Assembly: GCA_016703425.1 (NCBI GenBank)
Contig: JADJCA010000013.1
Location: 62,001-126,000, forward strand
Length of the DNA: 64,000 nucleotides
DNA from: Myxococcales bacterium
GTDB lineage: Bacteria > Myxococcota_A > Polyangia > Polyangiales > Polyangiaceae
Direction of reading: 5' to 3'
In this document: in pieces, positions 7,860-17,084 of the stretch
Layout of the letters: every line of letters begins with the position of its first letter
Position numbering within the stretch: position 1 is the stretch's first letter
Translations under genes and position numbers: made by a program
The notes under the pieces: model-generated
The model's database searches: none
What the model saw: only the letters and a program-made list of their open reading frames with translations
Told to the model about the DNA's origin: nothing

Positions 7860-9731
7860 TCACAAGCTCGCGCGCTCCTTCGCCGGAAGAGCGCCAACCA
7901 TCGGCGTAAGATCGGGCCCCACCCAGGGCCACGGCTTGCCCTGCGGCCACCAACCCGGCTTGCCCGTCCGATAGAGCGAAGGCGGGAGCGCGTGGGTCGC
8001 GAGCGTGGGACTCCATTGCGTCGCATTGGTGACGTAGTCGAAGTTGCCGTGACGGAGCAGCGAGGTCGCGGCAACGTCGCTCGCGCCGGCGCCACCGGCT
8101 CCCAGTTGGTAGATCGAGCGCGGGCCGCTGTCGTAGGCATCGACCGCAGTGCTGACGCCCGCCGTACCGAGCACGTTGCCGAACACGTTCATACCGATGT
8201 CGCCGGCGTCGAACTGGAGAGCCGCCACGTTGCCCGTCTGTGGGCCCGTCGCCCCGACGACGGCCGGCGATGCAAACTGACTGGAGGCGTAGTTGCGAAA
8301 GTACGTCAGGTATCCCGCGTTGCCGTGCGTCGCTGTGGCCCCCATGTGCGGCGCGTAGTTTCCCTCCATGAGCTCCATGTGGGGGAACGCGCAGTGGGTG
8401 TCGATGTTCACCTCCTGCCAATCGGCGGGCGTCGCCCAGGAGTTATCAGCGTAGTTGTAGCCGACGACGTTGCCGCCTCCTGACGCGTTGAACATGATGG
8501 GCTTGTTCATGTAGCGCGCGATGTTGTTCTCGATGAGGTTGTCGGCCGCTCCGCAGCGCAGCACGATGCCGTAGCAGTCTTGTCCGAAGCCGTAGTTCTT
8601 TGAGTGGTGGAAGTTCCCGTCGCGCACCACAGTGCGGTACGTCCCCGTGAGGGAGACGTGCATGCCGCCGATGGTGCCGTCGGTTTGCACGTCCTTGACC
8701 CAGCAGTAGGCCGCGTTGGAGATGTCGATGCCGCCGGCCATCTCGCCGTTGTAGCCGCTGTTCGTTCCGCCCTGGACGCGGAGGCCCTCGACGCCGGCCC
8801 ACGTGATGGGCGCGGACGCGGCCTTCGCGATCTGCGCCAAGTAGGGACTCGCCGCCTTGAAGTTCCAGTGGAGGCCCGAGGCGAGCGTGAGGGTGCCCTT
8901 GTTCGCGTCGACCGCTGCAATTTGCACGCGTTGGCTGACGGAGCGGCCGCTCGTGCGTTTGAAATACGGACAGTCGCCTTGGTCTACCGTGGCGTCGTCA
9001 ACAACGTCGATGACGGCGAGATCGCCGGCAGCAAATTGCGCCGCCGCCGCCGCGCCAACGGAGAGCGTCTTTGACTCTTTTGCGCCGTCGGTGAGGAGCG
9101 CGTGCGGCGTTCCTCCGTAGCAGGTCGAATCGCGGCCCGTGCCGATGGCGATCACCGTTCCGCCGCCGGTCTTCACGAGGCTCGTGCCAGCAGGCGCGCC
9201 GCCGGCGCCGGTGCCACGAAGGACCACGCCGCTCTTCAAGTTGACCGTCGCGGCGACGGTGAAGGTGCCTGGGCTGAGCAGGACCACCTGGCCCGAGGGG
9301 CACGCGTCGATGGCCGCTTGGATGTTGCCGCCTGGCGCCACGGTCTTGCACACGGTCGTTCGCTGCGGCAGGCCGTCGGCGCCGAGAGGCATGCCGAGCA
9401 GGTGATCCTGTACGATGCCCGGGCTGAAGGCGGTGACTCGATCCGACGGGATCGGGCTCGGCACGACGGGCACCGTCGACGCATCGGGCACGCAACTCGG
9501 CGGCGTGCACGGCCCCGGCACGACGCCTGTTGGCCCTTCACCGCCATCGGCCGCTGCGGCGCCGCCGATCGCGCCGCTCGCCGTCGCGCCGGTACCAGCA
9601 GCGCCGGCGCCGCAGCAAGCGCCGTTGCTCGAGCCTCCCAACGGTTCGAGCGGCGGGGCAGGCTCGACCTCGCAGGCGAGGGCGAGTGTGAGCGCGAGTG
9701 CGAGGCCCGAGGCAGCGTGCGGAGCGACCAT
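7860..9731 (-). CDS. right-handed parallel beta-helix (pectate-lyase-like) lipoprotein
   Basis: A 623-residue exported protein. It has a signal peptide ending at a LALAC lipobox, a Gly/Ala/Pro-rich low-complexity spacer (about 25-110), then a beta-helix fold. The start of the helix domain is marked by GGNIQAAIDACPSGQVVLLSPGTF, the usual first coil of pectate-lyase superfamily proteins. Repeated coils follow (LRVQGG, GIDISNAAYCWVKDV, NNIARYMNKPIMF, VVGYNYADNSW). Likely a cell-surface polysaccharide-binding or -cleaving protein; no catalytic residues can be assigned with confidence. The gene lies 39 bases downstream of an ECF sigma factor in the same direction, so that sigma factor may control it. 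Confidence 0.82.
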   Translation of the reverse strand: MVAPHAASGLALALTLALACEVEPAPPLEPLGGSSNGACCGAGAAGTGATASGAIGGAAAADGGEGPTGVVPGPCTPPSCVPDASTVPVVPSPIPSDRVTAFSPGIVQDHLLGMPLGADGLPQRTTVCKTVAPGGNIQAAIDACPSGQVVLLSPGTFTVAATVNLKSGVVLRGTGAGGAPAGTSLVKTGGGTVIAIGTGRDSTCYGGTPHALLTDGAKESKTLSVGAAAAAQFAAGDLAVIDVVDDATVDQGDCPYFKRTSGRSVSQRVQIAAVDANKGTLTLASGLHWNFKAASPYLAQIAKAASAPITWAGVEGLRVQGGTNSGYNGEMAGGIDISNAAYCWVKDVQTDGTIGGMHVSLTGTYRTVVRDGNFHHSKNYGFGQDCYGIVLRCGAADNLIENNIARYMNKPIMFNASGGGNVVGYNYADNSWATPADWQEVNIDTHCAFPHMELMEGNYAPHMGATATHGNAGYLTYFRNYASSQFASPAVVGATGPQTGNVAALQFDAGDIGMNVFGNVLGTAGVSTAVDAYDSGPRSIYQLGAGGAGASDVAATSLLRHGNFDYVTNATQWSPTLATHALPPSLYRTGKPGWWPQGKPWPWVGPDLTPMVGALPAKERASL

Positions 9732-9770
9732 GCCCCTAAGACGCGAGCCGCCGGCAAAAGGTAAAACCGC

Positions 9771-10331
9771 TTATTTGGGCGGCACGAGCAGCGTTCGGAG
9801 GCGCTTTACGGCGTGGTGGTAATTCACCTTGGCCGCGTCCTCCGACGAGTCGACGAGCGTGGCGATCTCCTCAAAAGAGAGGTCGTGGTAGACGCGCAGC
9901 TCGACGACAAGCCGTTGCTTCGCCGGCAGGTCGGCGAGCCGCTCCTGCACCTTGCGCCAGATCTCGGCGGCCACGAGCCGCTCGGTGCCGAGCGAATTGG
10001 TGAAAGCGACGTCGTCTTCGATGGGAACCGACTCACCAAGCGGCGCGCCGCGAACGTGATCGAGCGCGAGGTTGACGGCAACGCGATACAGCCAAGTCCG
10101 AAACCGCGCGTCGCCGCGGTACGAGTCGAGCCGCTCGAAGACGCGCACGAAGGTGCGCTGGGTGACGTCCTTCGCATCCTCGGCGTCGTGCACGTACCTC
10201 CGCACGAGGCGCGCGATGGGCGCCTCGTAGTTGCGGACAAGCGCCTCGAAGGCGCCCTTGTCCCCCGCGAGGAGCCGGGCGACGAGCTCGCGATCGGGAT
10301 CGGGCGGAGGCGGCGACGGCGTTTGCTCCAC
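9771..10331 (-). CDS. RNA polymerase ECF sigma factor (sigma-70 family)
   Basis: A 186-residue ECF sigma factor. Region 2 is clear (GDKGAFEALVRNYEAPIARLVRRYVHDAEDAKDVTQRTFVRVFERLDSY..., with FRTWLYRVAVNLALDHVR). Region 4 contains LPAKQRLVVELRVYHDLSFEEIATLVDSSEDAAKVNYHHAVKRLR. GTG 10331 is chosen because it starts just before the conserved DPDRELVARLLAGD helix; a GTG at 10382 is also in frame. No anti-sigma gene follows. The downstream gene is the beta-helix lipoprotein, its most likely target. Confidence 0.9.
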   Translation of the reverse strand: MEQTPSPPPPDPDRELVARLLAGDKGAFEALVRNYEAPIARLVRRYVHDAEDAKDVTQRTFVRVFERLDSYRGDARFRTWLYRVAVNLALDHVRGAPLGESVPIEDDVAFTNSLGTERLVAAEIWRKVQERLADLPAKQRLVVELRVYHDLSFEEIATLVDSSEDAAKVNYHHAVKRLRTLLVPPK

Positions 10332-10477
10332 GAATGAGGCCGCGAGACTATCACGGCCACTGCATCGCGCCTCGCACGCCACCGATCATGTCGGGTCAAT
10401 GCGGAGCTGGGCGTATGAGGCGCCATGAAGCGCGCCCGCGCCGGGATCCGGGCGATGCACGCTCATAGGCGCGATGG

Positions 10478-10483
10478 TAGAAT
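10478..10483 (+). promoter_or_regulatory. -10 hexamer for leaderless TPR gene
   Basis: TAGAAT (five of six matches to the -10 consensus) ends eight bases before the ATG at 10492, with no Shine-Dalgarno between. The region is also the divergent spacer from the sigma-factor gene. No convincing -35 is seen. Confidence 0.45.
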
Positions 10484-10491
10484 CCCGGGCT

Positions 10492-11463
10492 ATGTCGCGG
10501 GGCGCGAGGTGGTTCGGGTTCGCCCTCGCGCTCGCCATCGGTGCGCCCTCGGCGAAGGCCGATGATGCTCGCGCCCCGGCGGCAACAGAGGCCCGCAAAG
10601 AGGCGGCCCGCAAGTTTCAGGAGGCCACCCGCGCCTTCGACGTCGGCGACTACCACCGCGCCGGCGAGGCCTACGAGGCGGCCTACCAGCTGGCGCCGCA
10701 CGAAGACCCGCTGTGGAACGCCGCGCGAGCGTGGCACCTCACCGGCGAGCTGGCCCGCGCGGCCAACCTCTACGCGCGCTACCTTCGCGTCGCGCCCGCC
10801 GATGCACGTGAGCGAGCGAAGGCCGCCGCGGCGCTGTCGCAGCTCGCAACGAAGCTCGCGCGCATCGAGGTTCAGCTCGGCGCGGGCGTCGACAACGCGC
10901 GCGTTGACAGCTCCGCGCTCGACGGTCCCGCGGCGTACGTCGTGCCAGGGACGCACATCGTTCGCGGCCGCACGGCGCAGGGCGAGCTGGAGGTGCCGAA
11001 GTCGGTTCGTGCCGGCGAGGCCGTGAGCGTGGTCCTCGCGGTGCCGACGGCCGCTCCGGGCGACAGCGCCGCACGCCGGGCGCCCGCTGCACAAGAGACC
11101 GCCAACGCCAGCGCGCCCCGTCCAAGCGAGCCGCCTCGCTCACGAGCTGATGGCTGGTCACCGCTCGTCGTCGTTGTCGAGGGCAGCGTGACGCTCGCCC
11201 TCGCCGGCTTCGTGACATGGTCCGGCCTCGAGACGATGAGCACGCTTCGCCGCTTCGAGGGGACGCCAAGCCGCGAAGCGCTCGAGTCCGGTCGCAGCGA
11301 GCAATTGCGCACCAACATCCTCCTCGGTGCGACGGCCGGCGCGGCCCTCCTCACCGGCGTCACCGCCTTGTGGCTCACCGATTGGGGCCCGGCGCGCGAT
11401 GTCAACGTGGCGGCGGACCTCGGGCCCGGCAGCGGCAACCTATCCATGCGAGGAGCGTTCTGA
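10492..11463 (+). CDS. exported TPR protein with two C-terminal membrane helices (kinase 1 partner)
   Basis: A 323-residue protein from ATG 10492. A signal peptide (MSRGARWFGFALALAIGAPSAKA) precedes a tetratricopeptide stretch (about 30-115, RKFQEATRAFDVGDYHRAGEAYEAAYQLAPHEDPLWNAARAWHLTGEL). A small beta domain follows (VVPGTHIVRGRTAQGELEV), then a Pro-rich linker and two hydrophobic segments (LVVVVEGSVTLALAGFVTW and ILLGATAGAALLTGVTALW). The architecture is the same as the protein at 21319. It abuts the kinase gene with no gap, so the two are probably co-translated. The role is unknown; a periplasmic scaffold or sensor feeding the kinase is an inference from this repeated neighbourhood. Confidence 0.8.
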   Translation: MSRGARWFGFALALAIGAPSAKADDARAPAATEARKEAARKFQEATRAFDVGDYHRAGEAYEAAYQLAPHEDPLWNAARAWHLTGELARAANLYARYLRVAPADARERAKAAAALSQLATKLARIEVQLGAGVDNARVDSSALDGPAAYVVPGTHIVRGRTAQGELEVPKSVRAGEAVSVVLAVPTAAPGDSAARRAPAAQETANASAPRPSEPPRSRADGWSPLVVVVEGSVTLALAGFVTWSGLETMSTLRRFEGTPSREALESGRSEQLRTNILLGATAGAALLTGVTALWLTDWGPARDVNVAADLGPGSGNLSMRGAF

Positions 11464-12869
11464 GTGACGCGGCCAATCTCCGCCACGCTCGACACGATGC
11501 GCCTCGGCAACTACCAGCCGCTGCTCGAGCTGGCCTCCGGCGGGATGGCCACCGTGTACGTGGCCCGGCAAGTGGGCGGCGCTGGCTTCGAGCGACTCGT
11601 CGTCATCAAGCGCGTGCACCCGCATCTTCGCAAGGATCGCGCCTTCACCGACATGTTCCTTGACGAAGCGCGCATGTGCTCGACGATTCGTCACCCGAAC
11701 GTCGTGCCGGTCATCGACGTCGTCGATGGCGGCAACGAACTCTTCCTCGTGCTCGAATACATCGAGTCGTTGTCGCTCTACGCCCTCCTCCAAGGTGCAG
11801 CGGGCCGCGGCGAGAGGGTCCCGCCAGCGATCGTATCGCGCATCCTCGTCGACGCCTTGGCGGGCCTCCACGCGGCGCACGAGGCCGTCGACCTTCGCGG
11901 CAACAAGATGCACCTCATTCATCGCGACGTGTCGCCGCAGAACATCATCGTGGGCACCGACGGCACGAGCCGCCTCATCGACTTCGGCATCGCGAAGGCC
12001 GCGTCGCGCATCACCACGACTCGAGACGGCGTCGTCAAAGGCAAGCTCCGCTACATGTCTCCGGAGCAGGTTCGTCAGAAGCCGCTCGACCGGCGCGCCG
12101 ACGTCTTCGCCGCCGGTGTGGTCTTGCACGAAGCGCTCACCGGCGAGCGCCTCTTCGCAGGCGAAGATGCCGGCGACGTCGCCATTGGTATCCTCGTCGG
12201 CGACGCGCCAGCCCCCTCGTCGCTCGTGCCGTCGTTGACGCCGGAGGTCGACGCCGTCGTTGCGATGGCGCTCGCGACACAGCGCGACGAGAGCGCTACG
12301 CGACGGCGGCGGCGTTGCAAGAGGCCCTCGAACGAGCGCTCTCTCCCGCGCCGGCGCGCGAGGTTGCCAGCTTCGTCGAGAAGGCGGCCAGCGCCGAACT
12401 CGAACGCCACCGCGCCGAGGTGCAGGCGGCGCTTGAGAGCAACGTCGCGCTTCCGGCGGTGGACGCGGCACCGCCTGAAGGGCGCCCCACGGCGGTGACA
12501 CCGCGCCGTCGTTCGCGTGCGGTCGTTTACCTCGTGTCCACTTGCGCGGCGGTGGTTGCCATCGGAGCCGCAGCGACCGTGCTCGCGCGCCGCAGCCCGA
12601 CGCCCGATGCGCCAGGGCCGGCCACGCCAAGCGGGACGACGCGCACCGCGCCCACCTTGGCCTTAAGCGCCGAGCCTCCGGCGCTCGCCGACCAGCGCGC
12701 GCCGCCTTCGGAGGGCACGGCGCCAGCGGCTCGCACGGAGGCCGCAGCCCCCACGTTGCAGCCGACCGCCTCGGCCAGCCCCTCGGCTCGTCCGACCCGC
12801 AAGGTCGAGCGGGTGCGCCCCGCCGCCGCGACGGAGCTCCGCCGAAAGAACCCGTATGGCGCGCCGTGA
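11464..12869 (+). CDS. transmembrane Ser/Thr protein kinase 1, frameshifted
   Basis: Eukaryotic-type kinase of the Pkn family. The Gly-rich loop (LASGGMATVYVA), catalytic Lys (VVIKRVH), HRDVSPQNI loop, DFGIAKA and the activation segment with MSPEQVRQ are all intact. The start is GTG 11464 directly after the TPR stop; ATG 11497 is an alternative. The first frame carries the kinase to about 12290 (AMALATQRDE) and then turns into Arg-rich noise. The other frame takes over with RYATAAALQEALERAL, a juxtamembrane region, a membrane helix (VVYLVSTCAAVVAIGAAATVLA) and a Pro/Ala-rich extracytoplasmic tail to 12869. Dropping two bases at GAGAG (12289-12293) restores one frame. Uncorrected, the protein would lose its membrane anchor. 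Confidence 0.82.
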
Positions 12870-13671
12870 GCCACAAGTCATCGGGGCGGCGCTGGCGCTG
12901 ACCCTTGGCGCCTGTACCGTCTTCAACGGAAAGACGTTCGACGAAAACAAGGGGCTGACTCCGCTCGCCGATGGCGGTGCAAGTCGCGTCGATGGCGGCG
13001 ACAGATGCGGGTGCCCATCGGATCGAGGCATCCTGTGTGAGGAGTTCGAGGCCGCGGCGCCAGGCGCGGCTTGGGAGACCATCGGCACCGCGCCGGTCCG
13101 CGACACGGCCCGCGCCCACTGCGGACTAGGCTCGCTGCGTGTACGAACGCCGGCCTTCGGGGTCGGCGGCTCGGGGATCTCCATGCTGTCCGACGCAAAG
13201 AGCCTCGCTGATCGGCGCCTCGCGGGCGGCTTCTTCGCGCGCGCGTGGGTCTACGTGCCGTCAACCACCACCCTCTCCGGCGACAACTACTTCACGCTGA
13301 TGGAGGTCCGCCAAGACGTCGATCCGTTTCTTGGCGTTGGCGTCGAGCTTCACGGCGACAACACGTCGCTCACCAACTGGACCGCTACGCCGTCGGCCGT
13401 CTCGTCCACGGCGGGCGCGTTTCCCCGCGACGCGTGGGTCTGCGTCGAGTGGAGCGTGACCTTCGACGCGAAGAGCGGCGCTTCGTCGGTGTGGCTTGGG
13501 GGCGCCGCGCAAACGATCGCGACCATCACGAGCACGGTCACGGCGCCGACGCCGGCGTACGGCTCGTTCCTCATCGGCGCCTACGCGACGGCGACGGCGC
13601 CGCAGCCTGAGATCGAGCTGTGGATCGACGATGTCGTGCTCGACACGGCGCGCGTCGGCTGCGGGCCGTAG
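12856..13671 (+). CDS. lipoprotein with concanavalin/LamG-like fold
   Basis: A 271-residue lipoprotein (lipobox TLGACTVF). The body is beta-rich, with features seen in concanavalin-A-like lectin/glucanase or polysaccharide-lyase-14-type domains: CEEFEAAAPGAAWETIG, then FFARAWVYVPSTT, a middle MEVRQD strand, AWVCVEWSVTFDAKSG and a final IELWIDDVVLDTARVGC. The first and last Cys may pair. The start overlaps the end of the corrected kinase frame by 14 bases. Likely a carbohydrate-binding surface protein. It is convergent with the DUF1552 gene. Confidence 0.7.
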   Translation: MARREPQVIGAALALTLGACTVFNGKTFDENKGLTPLADGGASRVDGGDRCGCPSDRGILCEEFEAAAPGAAWETIGTAPVRDTARAHCGLGSLRVRTPAFGVGGSGISMLSDAKSLADRRLAGGFFARAWVYVPSTTTLSGDNYFTLMEVRQDVDPFLGVGVELHGDNTSLTNWTATPSAVSSTAGAFPRDAWVCVEWSVTFDAKSGASSVWLGGAAQTIATITSTVTAPTPAYGSFLIGAYATATAPQPEIELWIDDVVLDTARVGCGP

Positions 13672-13687
13672 GCAAGCGCGAACGTCC

Positions 13688-15217
13688 CTAGAGATCGATG
13701 GCGCCGCTGTGGAGCGGCGTGCCCGCGTGGATGTATCCGGGCCAACCGGCGGCCTCGTGGAGGGCGCCCTTGTTGTAGGCGCCGAGCGTGCCCGTATCGC
13801 CAAAGGTCGTGTCCGTGCCGCCGAACATGCGGAGCACTTGCGCGAAGAGATCGCCCATGCTGCGCCGGTTGCAGACGACGTGACGCCCCTGCCCTTTGGG
13901 AAAGGCTGACCTCAGGCCCGCCATGACGACGGGGATGTTGTAGTCGCCGTGCACCGAGCCGTAGCCCATCTCGCTGACCCAGAGGACTAGCGTGTTGTCG
14001 AGGAGACGGCTGCCGTCGACGTCTGTGACGGCGGCCAACCGCTGTACGAGCTGGGTGAACGTTTTCGCGTAGAACGTGTAGCTGCTCGTGAGGGCCGCCG
14101 CGTCTGACGGGTTTTCGCCGATGCGCGGAACGCCGTGGATCATCGTGTGCCAGTTCGTCCCGCGAAACGGGCTCGCGTTGGCAGCGAACTCGGTGGGAAA
14201 GACCGGGTCGTCGCCGTTCCAGAAGAACAGGTTGGCCACGCGCGTCACGTCGCACGCGAAGCTCTGCACGATGTTGTCGAGGATGGCCGGCATCATGGCG
14301 CCGTCCTTCTCGCCGCGGAGGTAGACCCCCCCGCTACCGTCGGCGTTCGAAGGCACGTTCGCCTCAACGGGCCTTTGGCAGCCGGACGTCGCGGCTGCGC
14401 CCTTGCCGCCGCGCTGCTCGACGGCGCGAATGAACTCGGCGTGTGCGTCGAGGCGCGCCCGATCGGCCGCGTTTACGCGACCGCGAAGGGCGCCGAAGCT
14501 GCCGAGGACGCCATCGAGGACGCTCTTGCGTTGCTGCGCGAGCCGCTCGGCGCGAGTCAGCGTCGTCACGGGCGCCGGCGTCGCAGGCTTGGGCGCGCCA
14601 AAGAGCTCTCCGATGGCCTCGCGCGGGTCGAACGAGATGAGGTGCGGCGTTGAGCCGTTGGCGCCGAAGAAGACAGCCGTGTTGCCAGCACGCCAGGTAA
14701 AATCCGCCGCGGTGCCCGACAGGACGACCGATGCAGGTATTGATGTGTTGGGTCGAAGTCGCGTGCCGGTGACGTAGTCGAAGGACGGGGCGATGATCTT
14801 GCCGCCAGCGCCAAGCGCGCGGCACGTGAGGATCGATTGCTGGGCCGGGATGTGGCCCTCACCGTCGGGGTTGGTGTGCCTGATCAAATTGTCGACGCCG
14901 TCGAGCGTGACGATCTCGTCACGGATCGGTTGGAGCGCAGCGAGCTGCCTGCTGGGCGGCGCCCCGACGGGCAGCGGCCCGGTGACGCGGGCGGGCGACC
15001 ACGCGTCGTTGAAGACGCCGCCCACGAGGTGCCCGTCGCCCATGAGGCGGCCGTCTTGCGTGTGAATGATGAGCAGACGCTTGGGCGCGCCGGCCGTCTG
15101 CGCGAAGGCCGTCCGCGGCGCGAACGTCTCGAGCATCGGGACCGCGAGGGCGGCGCCGGCCGCACCGAGGAGGAAGCGTCGTCGATCGAAGCGGGAGGGG
15201 TCGATGAGTTTGCTCAT
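13688..15217 (-). CDS. DUF1552 domain protein, Tat-exported
   Basis: A 509-residue protein. The N-terminus FDRRRFLLGAAGAALAVPML is a twin-arginine signal with a hydrophobic core, so the protein should be exported folded. The rest is the DUF1552 family: KRLLIIHTQDGRLMGDG, the VDNLIRHTNPDGEGHIPAQQSILTCR region, an alkaline-phosphatase-like core, and DNTLVLWVSEMGYGSVHGDYNIPVVMAG. The start ATG overlaps the stop of the upstream DUF1592 gene (ATGA). In myxobacteria and planctomycetes the two families nearly always occur together; the biochemical role is unknown. Confidence 0.9.
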   Translation of the reverse strand: MSKLIDPSRFDRRRFLLGAAGAALAVPMLETFAPRTAFAQTAGAPKRLLIIHTQDGRLMGDGHLVGGVFNDAWSPARVTGPLPVGAPPSRQLAALQPIRDEIVTLDGVDNLIRHTNPDGEGHIPAQQSILTCRALGAGGKIIAPSFDYVTGTRLRPNTSIPASVVLSGTAADFTWRAGNTAVFFGANGSTPHLISFDPREAIGELFGAPKPATPAPVTTLTRAERLAQQRKSVLDGVLGSFGALRGRVNAADRARLDAHAEFIRAVEQRGGKGAAATSGCQRPVEANVPSNADGSGGVYLRGEKDGAMMPAILDNIVQSFACDVTRVANLFFWNGDDPVFPTEFAANASPFRGTNWHTMIHGVPRIGENPSDAAALTSSYTFYAKTFTQLVQRLAAVTDVDGSRLLDNTLVLWVSEMGYGSVHGDYNIPVVMAGLRSAFPKGQGRHVVCNRRSMGDLFAQVLRMFGGTDTTFGDTGTLGAYNKGALHEAAGWPGYIHAGTPLHSGAIDL

Positions 15218-16914
15218 GGGTCGATCCGATGGGTGAAGGCGTCGGTGGTGGTGAGCGCGAGGAGCGTTTCGGCGAGCTTGCCGTCGGACGCCGCGAGTGC
15301 ATCGCCGAGCGCCTGGAGTGCGCACTGATCGTCTGGCGTTTCGCGGCGCGACATCGCGAACCGAAAGAGCTGGGTGGCGAAACACACCGCCGCTTGCGGC
15401 TCCTTGGCGATCGCGTCCATCAGCTCGCTGGGCCCCTGGAACTGGATCGGCTGGGGGACGAGGCCGCTCAGCGTGCCTGAGGTGTCGATGGCCTTTCCGC
15501 TGCCGTAGCGCTCGCGATAGCGACCGACGCCATCGAAGTGCTCGAAGGCGAGCCCCGGCGGGTTGATCGTCTTATGACACGAGGCGCACCCGGGCTCGGA
15601 GAGCAACGTGGCGGAGACGTCCTTCCCCGTCGGCTGGGGCGGCGTTGGCAACGAGCCAAAGACCGAGAGCGCGTTCGCCGGCGCCTCGCCGAGCGAACCG
15701 CAAAGGAGCCGCGTGATGACGAACTTGCCGCGGAGCACAAAGGACGCGTCGGCGGGGTGCGCCAGCGACGCGAGCACCGCCGCTTGCGTGCTGAGACCGC
15801 TGTATCGCGTGGGGTCGAGCGTCACCTTGGCCCACTGGCCGGCGGGCGGTGCCGTCACGCCATAGAACGTTGCCATGGTCGCGTCGACGTAAGCCTCGCT
15901 GCTCCTGAGCAGCGACGTCAGCGTCCCATCGCCGCGAAGCTGCCCCACGGCGAAGCGATCGAACGACTCGTTCATGGACCGGGCCAGCGCCGCGTCGAAG
16001 CTCGGGTACGTGACGGCGTCCTTGTTCGCGGGTGCGAGCTGCGAGGCGCCGGTCCATTCGCGAAAGAGGCGCGCGATGGCCGTGTTGGCCTTGTCCGAGG
16101 CGAGCATCCGCTTGGCCTGCTCCAAGACCTTGGTCGCGTCCGAGAGGGCGCCGCTCGTCGCCGCCGCGAGGAGCGCATCGTCGGGCACCGAGTCCCAGAG
16201 CAAGAACGACAGGCGCGACGCGAGTTCTTCCCCCGTGAGGCGCCGCGCCGCCGGCGCCGCGTCCTCCATGACGTAGAGGAACTGGGGCGTCTGGAGCATG
16301 TGAGCGACGACCAAGGCCACGCCATCGGTGAAGGTCGCGCCGGGGCTCGTGAGGCCCGTGCGGAAGGTCGCGAGGAGCTGAGCCTTCTCCTCGGCGGAGA
16401 GCGCGCGCCGGTAAGCGCGGCGGGCATACTTGTCGAGGAAGACGCCTACGCAGGCTTCGTCCGCCGCCGCCGCGGCGCAGGGCAAGAGCTTCGGAAGCGC
16501 GCCCGCGACGCCGAGCGCGACCTCTTCGGCGGCCACCTGGATCTGCGCGACGTCCTGTTCACCGAGACCGTTGATGGCAGCCTCCGTCGAGTAGCCGGTG
16601 GCCGACTTGCCGTAGGTGCCAGGGAACTTCGCGCTGCCGACGACGGTGCCATCAAAGACGTCGACGATGGCGCGCTGGTAGGCCGCGAGCGTGATGCGGC
16701 GTCCTTCGCTAGAAGCTGCGTGGACCCGATCGTTGCAGATGACACGTTTCGTACCGAGGCCCGCGCCGGCGTCAGCGGCCGGCGCAGCGCCGAAGATCCG
16801 CCTCTCTGCGAGATCTTCGTCCTCGGCGCAGGCGGCGAGCGCTGCCATCGAAGCGCACGCGGCCACAGCAAGGACGTGGATACGCGGACCTGCGAGCCGT
16901 CGGAGCGTCTTCAC
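15214..16914 (-). CDS. DUF1592/DUF1588/DUF1585 cytochrome-like lipoprotein
   Basis: About 566 residues from GTG 16914, which opens a lipoprotein signal (LRRLAGPRIHVLAVAACASMAALAAC). The domain order fits the planctomycete-type family. A DUF1595-like helix (FLDKYARRAYRRALSAEEKAQLLATF) is followed by DUF1592 (VVAHMLQTPQFLYVME...RLSFLLWDSVPDDALL), DUF1588 (RGKFVITRLLCG, with a CASCH haem-type motif in CASCHKTINPPGLAFEHFDGVGRYR) and DUF1585 (CFATQLFRFAMSRRETPDDQC). CASCH suggests covalent haem and a periplasmic redox role. An upstream in-frame ATG at 17040 would add an unlikely Arg-rich leader. It is translationally coupled to the DUF1552 gene. Confidence 0.88.
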   Translation of the reverse strand: MKTLRRLAGPRIHVLAVAACASMAALAACAEDEDLAERRIFGAAPAADAGAGLGTKRVICNDRVHAASSEGRRITLAAYQRAIVDVFDGTVVGSAKFPGTYGKSATGYSTEAAINGLGEQDVAQIQVAAEEVALGVAGALPKLLPCAAAAADEACVGVFLDKYARRAYRRALSAEEKAQLLATFRTGLTSPGATFTDGVALVVAHMLQTPQFLYVMEDAAPAARRLTGEELASRLSFLLWDSVPDDALLAAATSGALSDATKVLEQAKRMLASDKANTAIARLFREWTGASQLAPANKDAVTYPSFDAALARSMNESFDRFAVGQLRGDGTLTSLLRSSEAYVDATMATFYGVTAPPAGQWAKVTLDPTRYSGLSTQAAVLASLAHPADASFVLRGKFVITRLLCGSLGEAPANALSVFGSLPTPPQPTGKDVSATLLSEPGCASCHKTINPPGLAFEHFDGVGRYRERYGSGKAIDTSGTLSGLVPQPIQFQGPSELMDAIAKEPQAAVCFATQLFRFAMSRRETPDDQCALQALGDALAASDGKLAETLLALTTTDAFTHRIDP

Positions 16915-17084
16915 ATGGGAGTGACGCCGGTGGCGCGAGGAAGGTAAAAAGGGCCCGCGTCGAATTTCCGGCGGCACGACGAATCGCGCGCGATTGGGCC
17001 GCGAATCGTGCGAAACAGCGGATGTACTCTGAGGTGGCATCGCCCTCGTCGCAGGTCACACGGGCGAGCGCGAGCGTGGCAGCC

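Noticed and set aside
11440..13119. A 559-codon open frame antisense to kinase 1
   Set aside because: Same codon-bias artefact; no recognisable domain.
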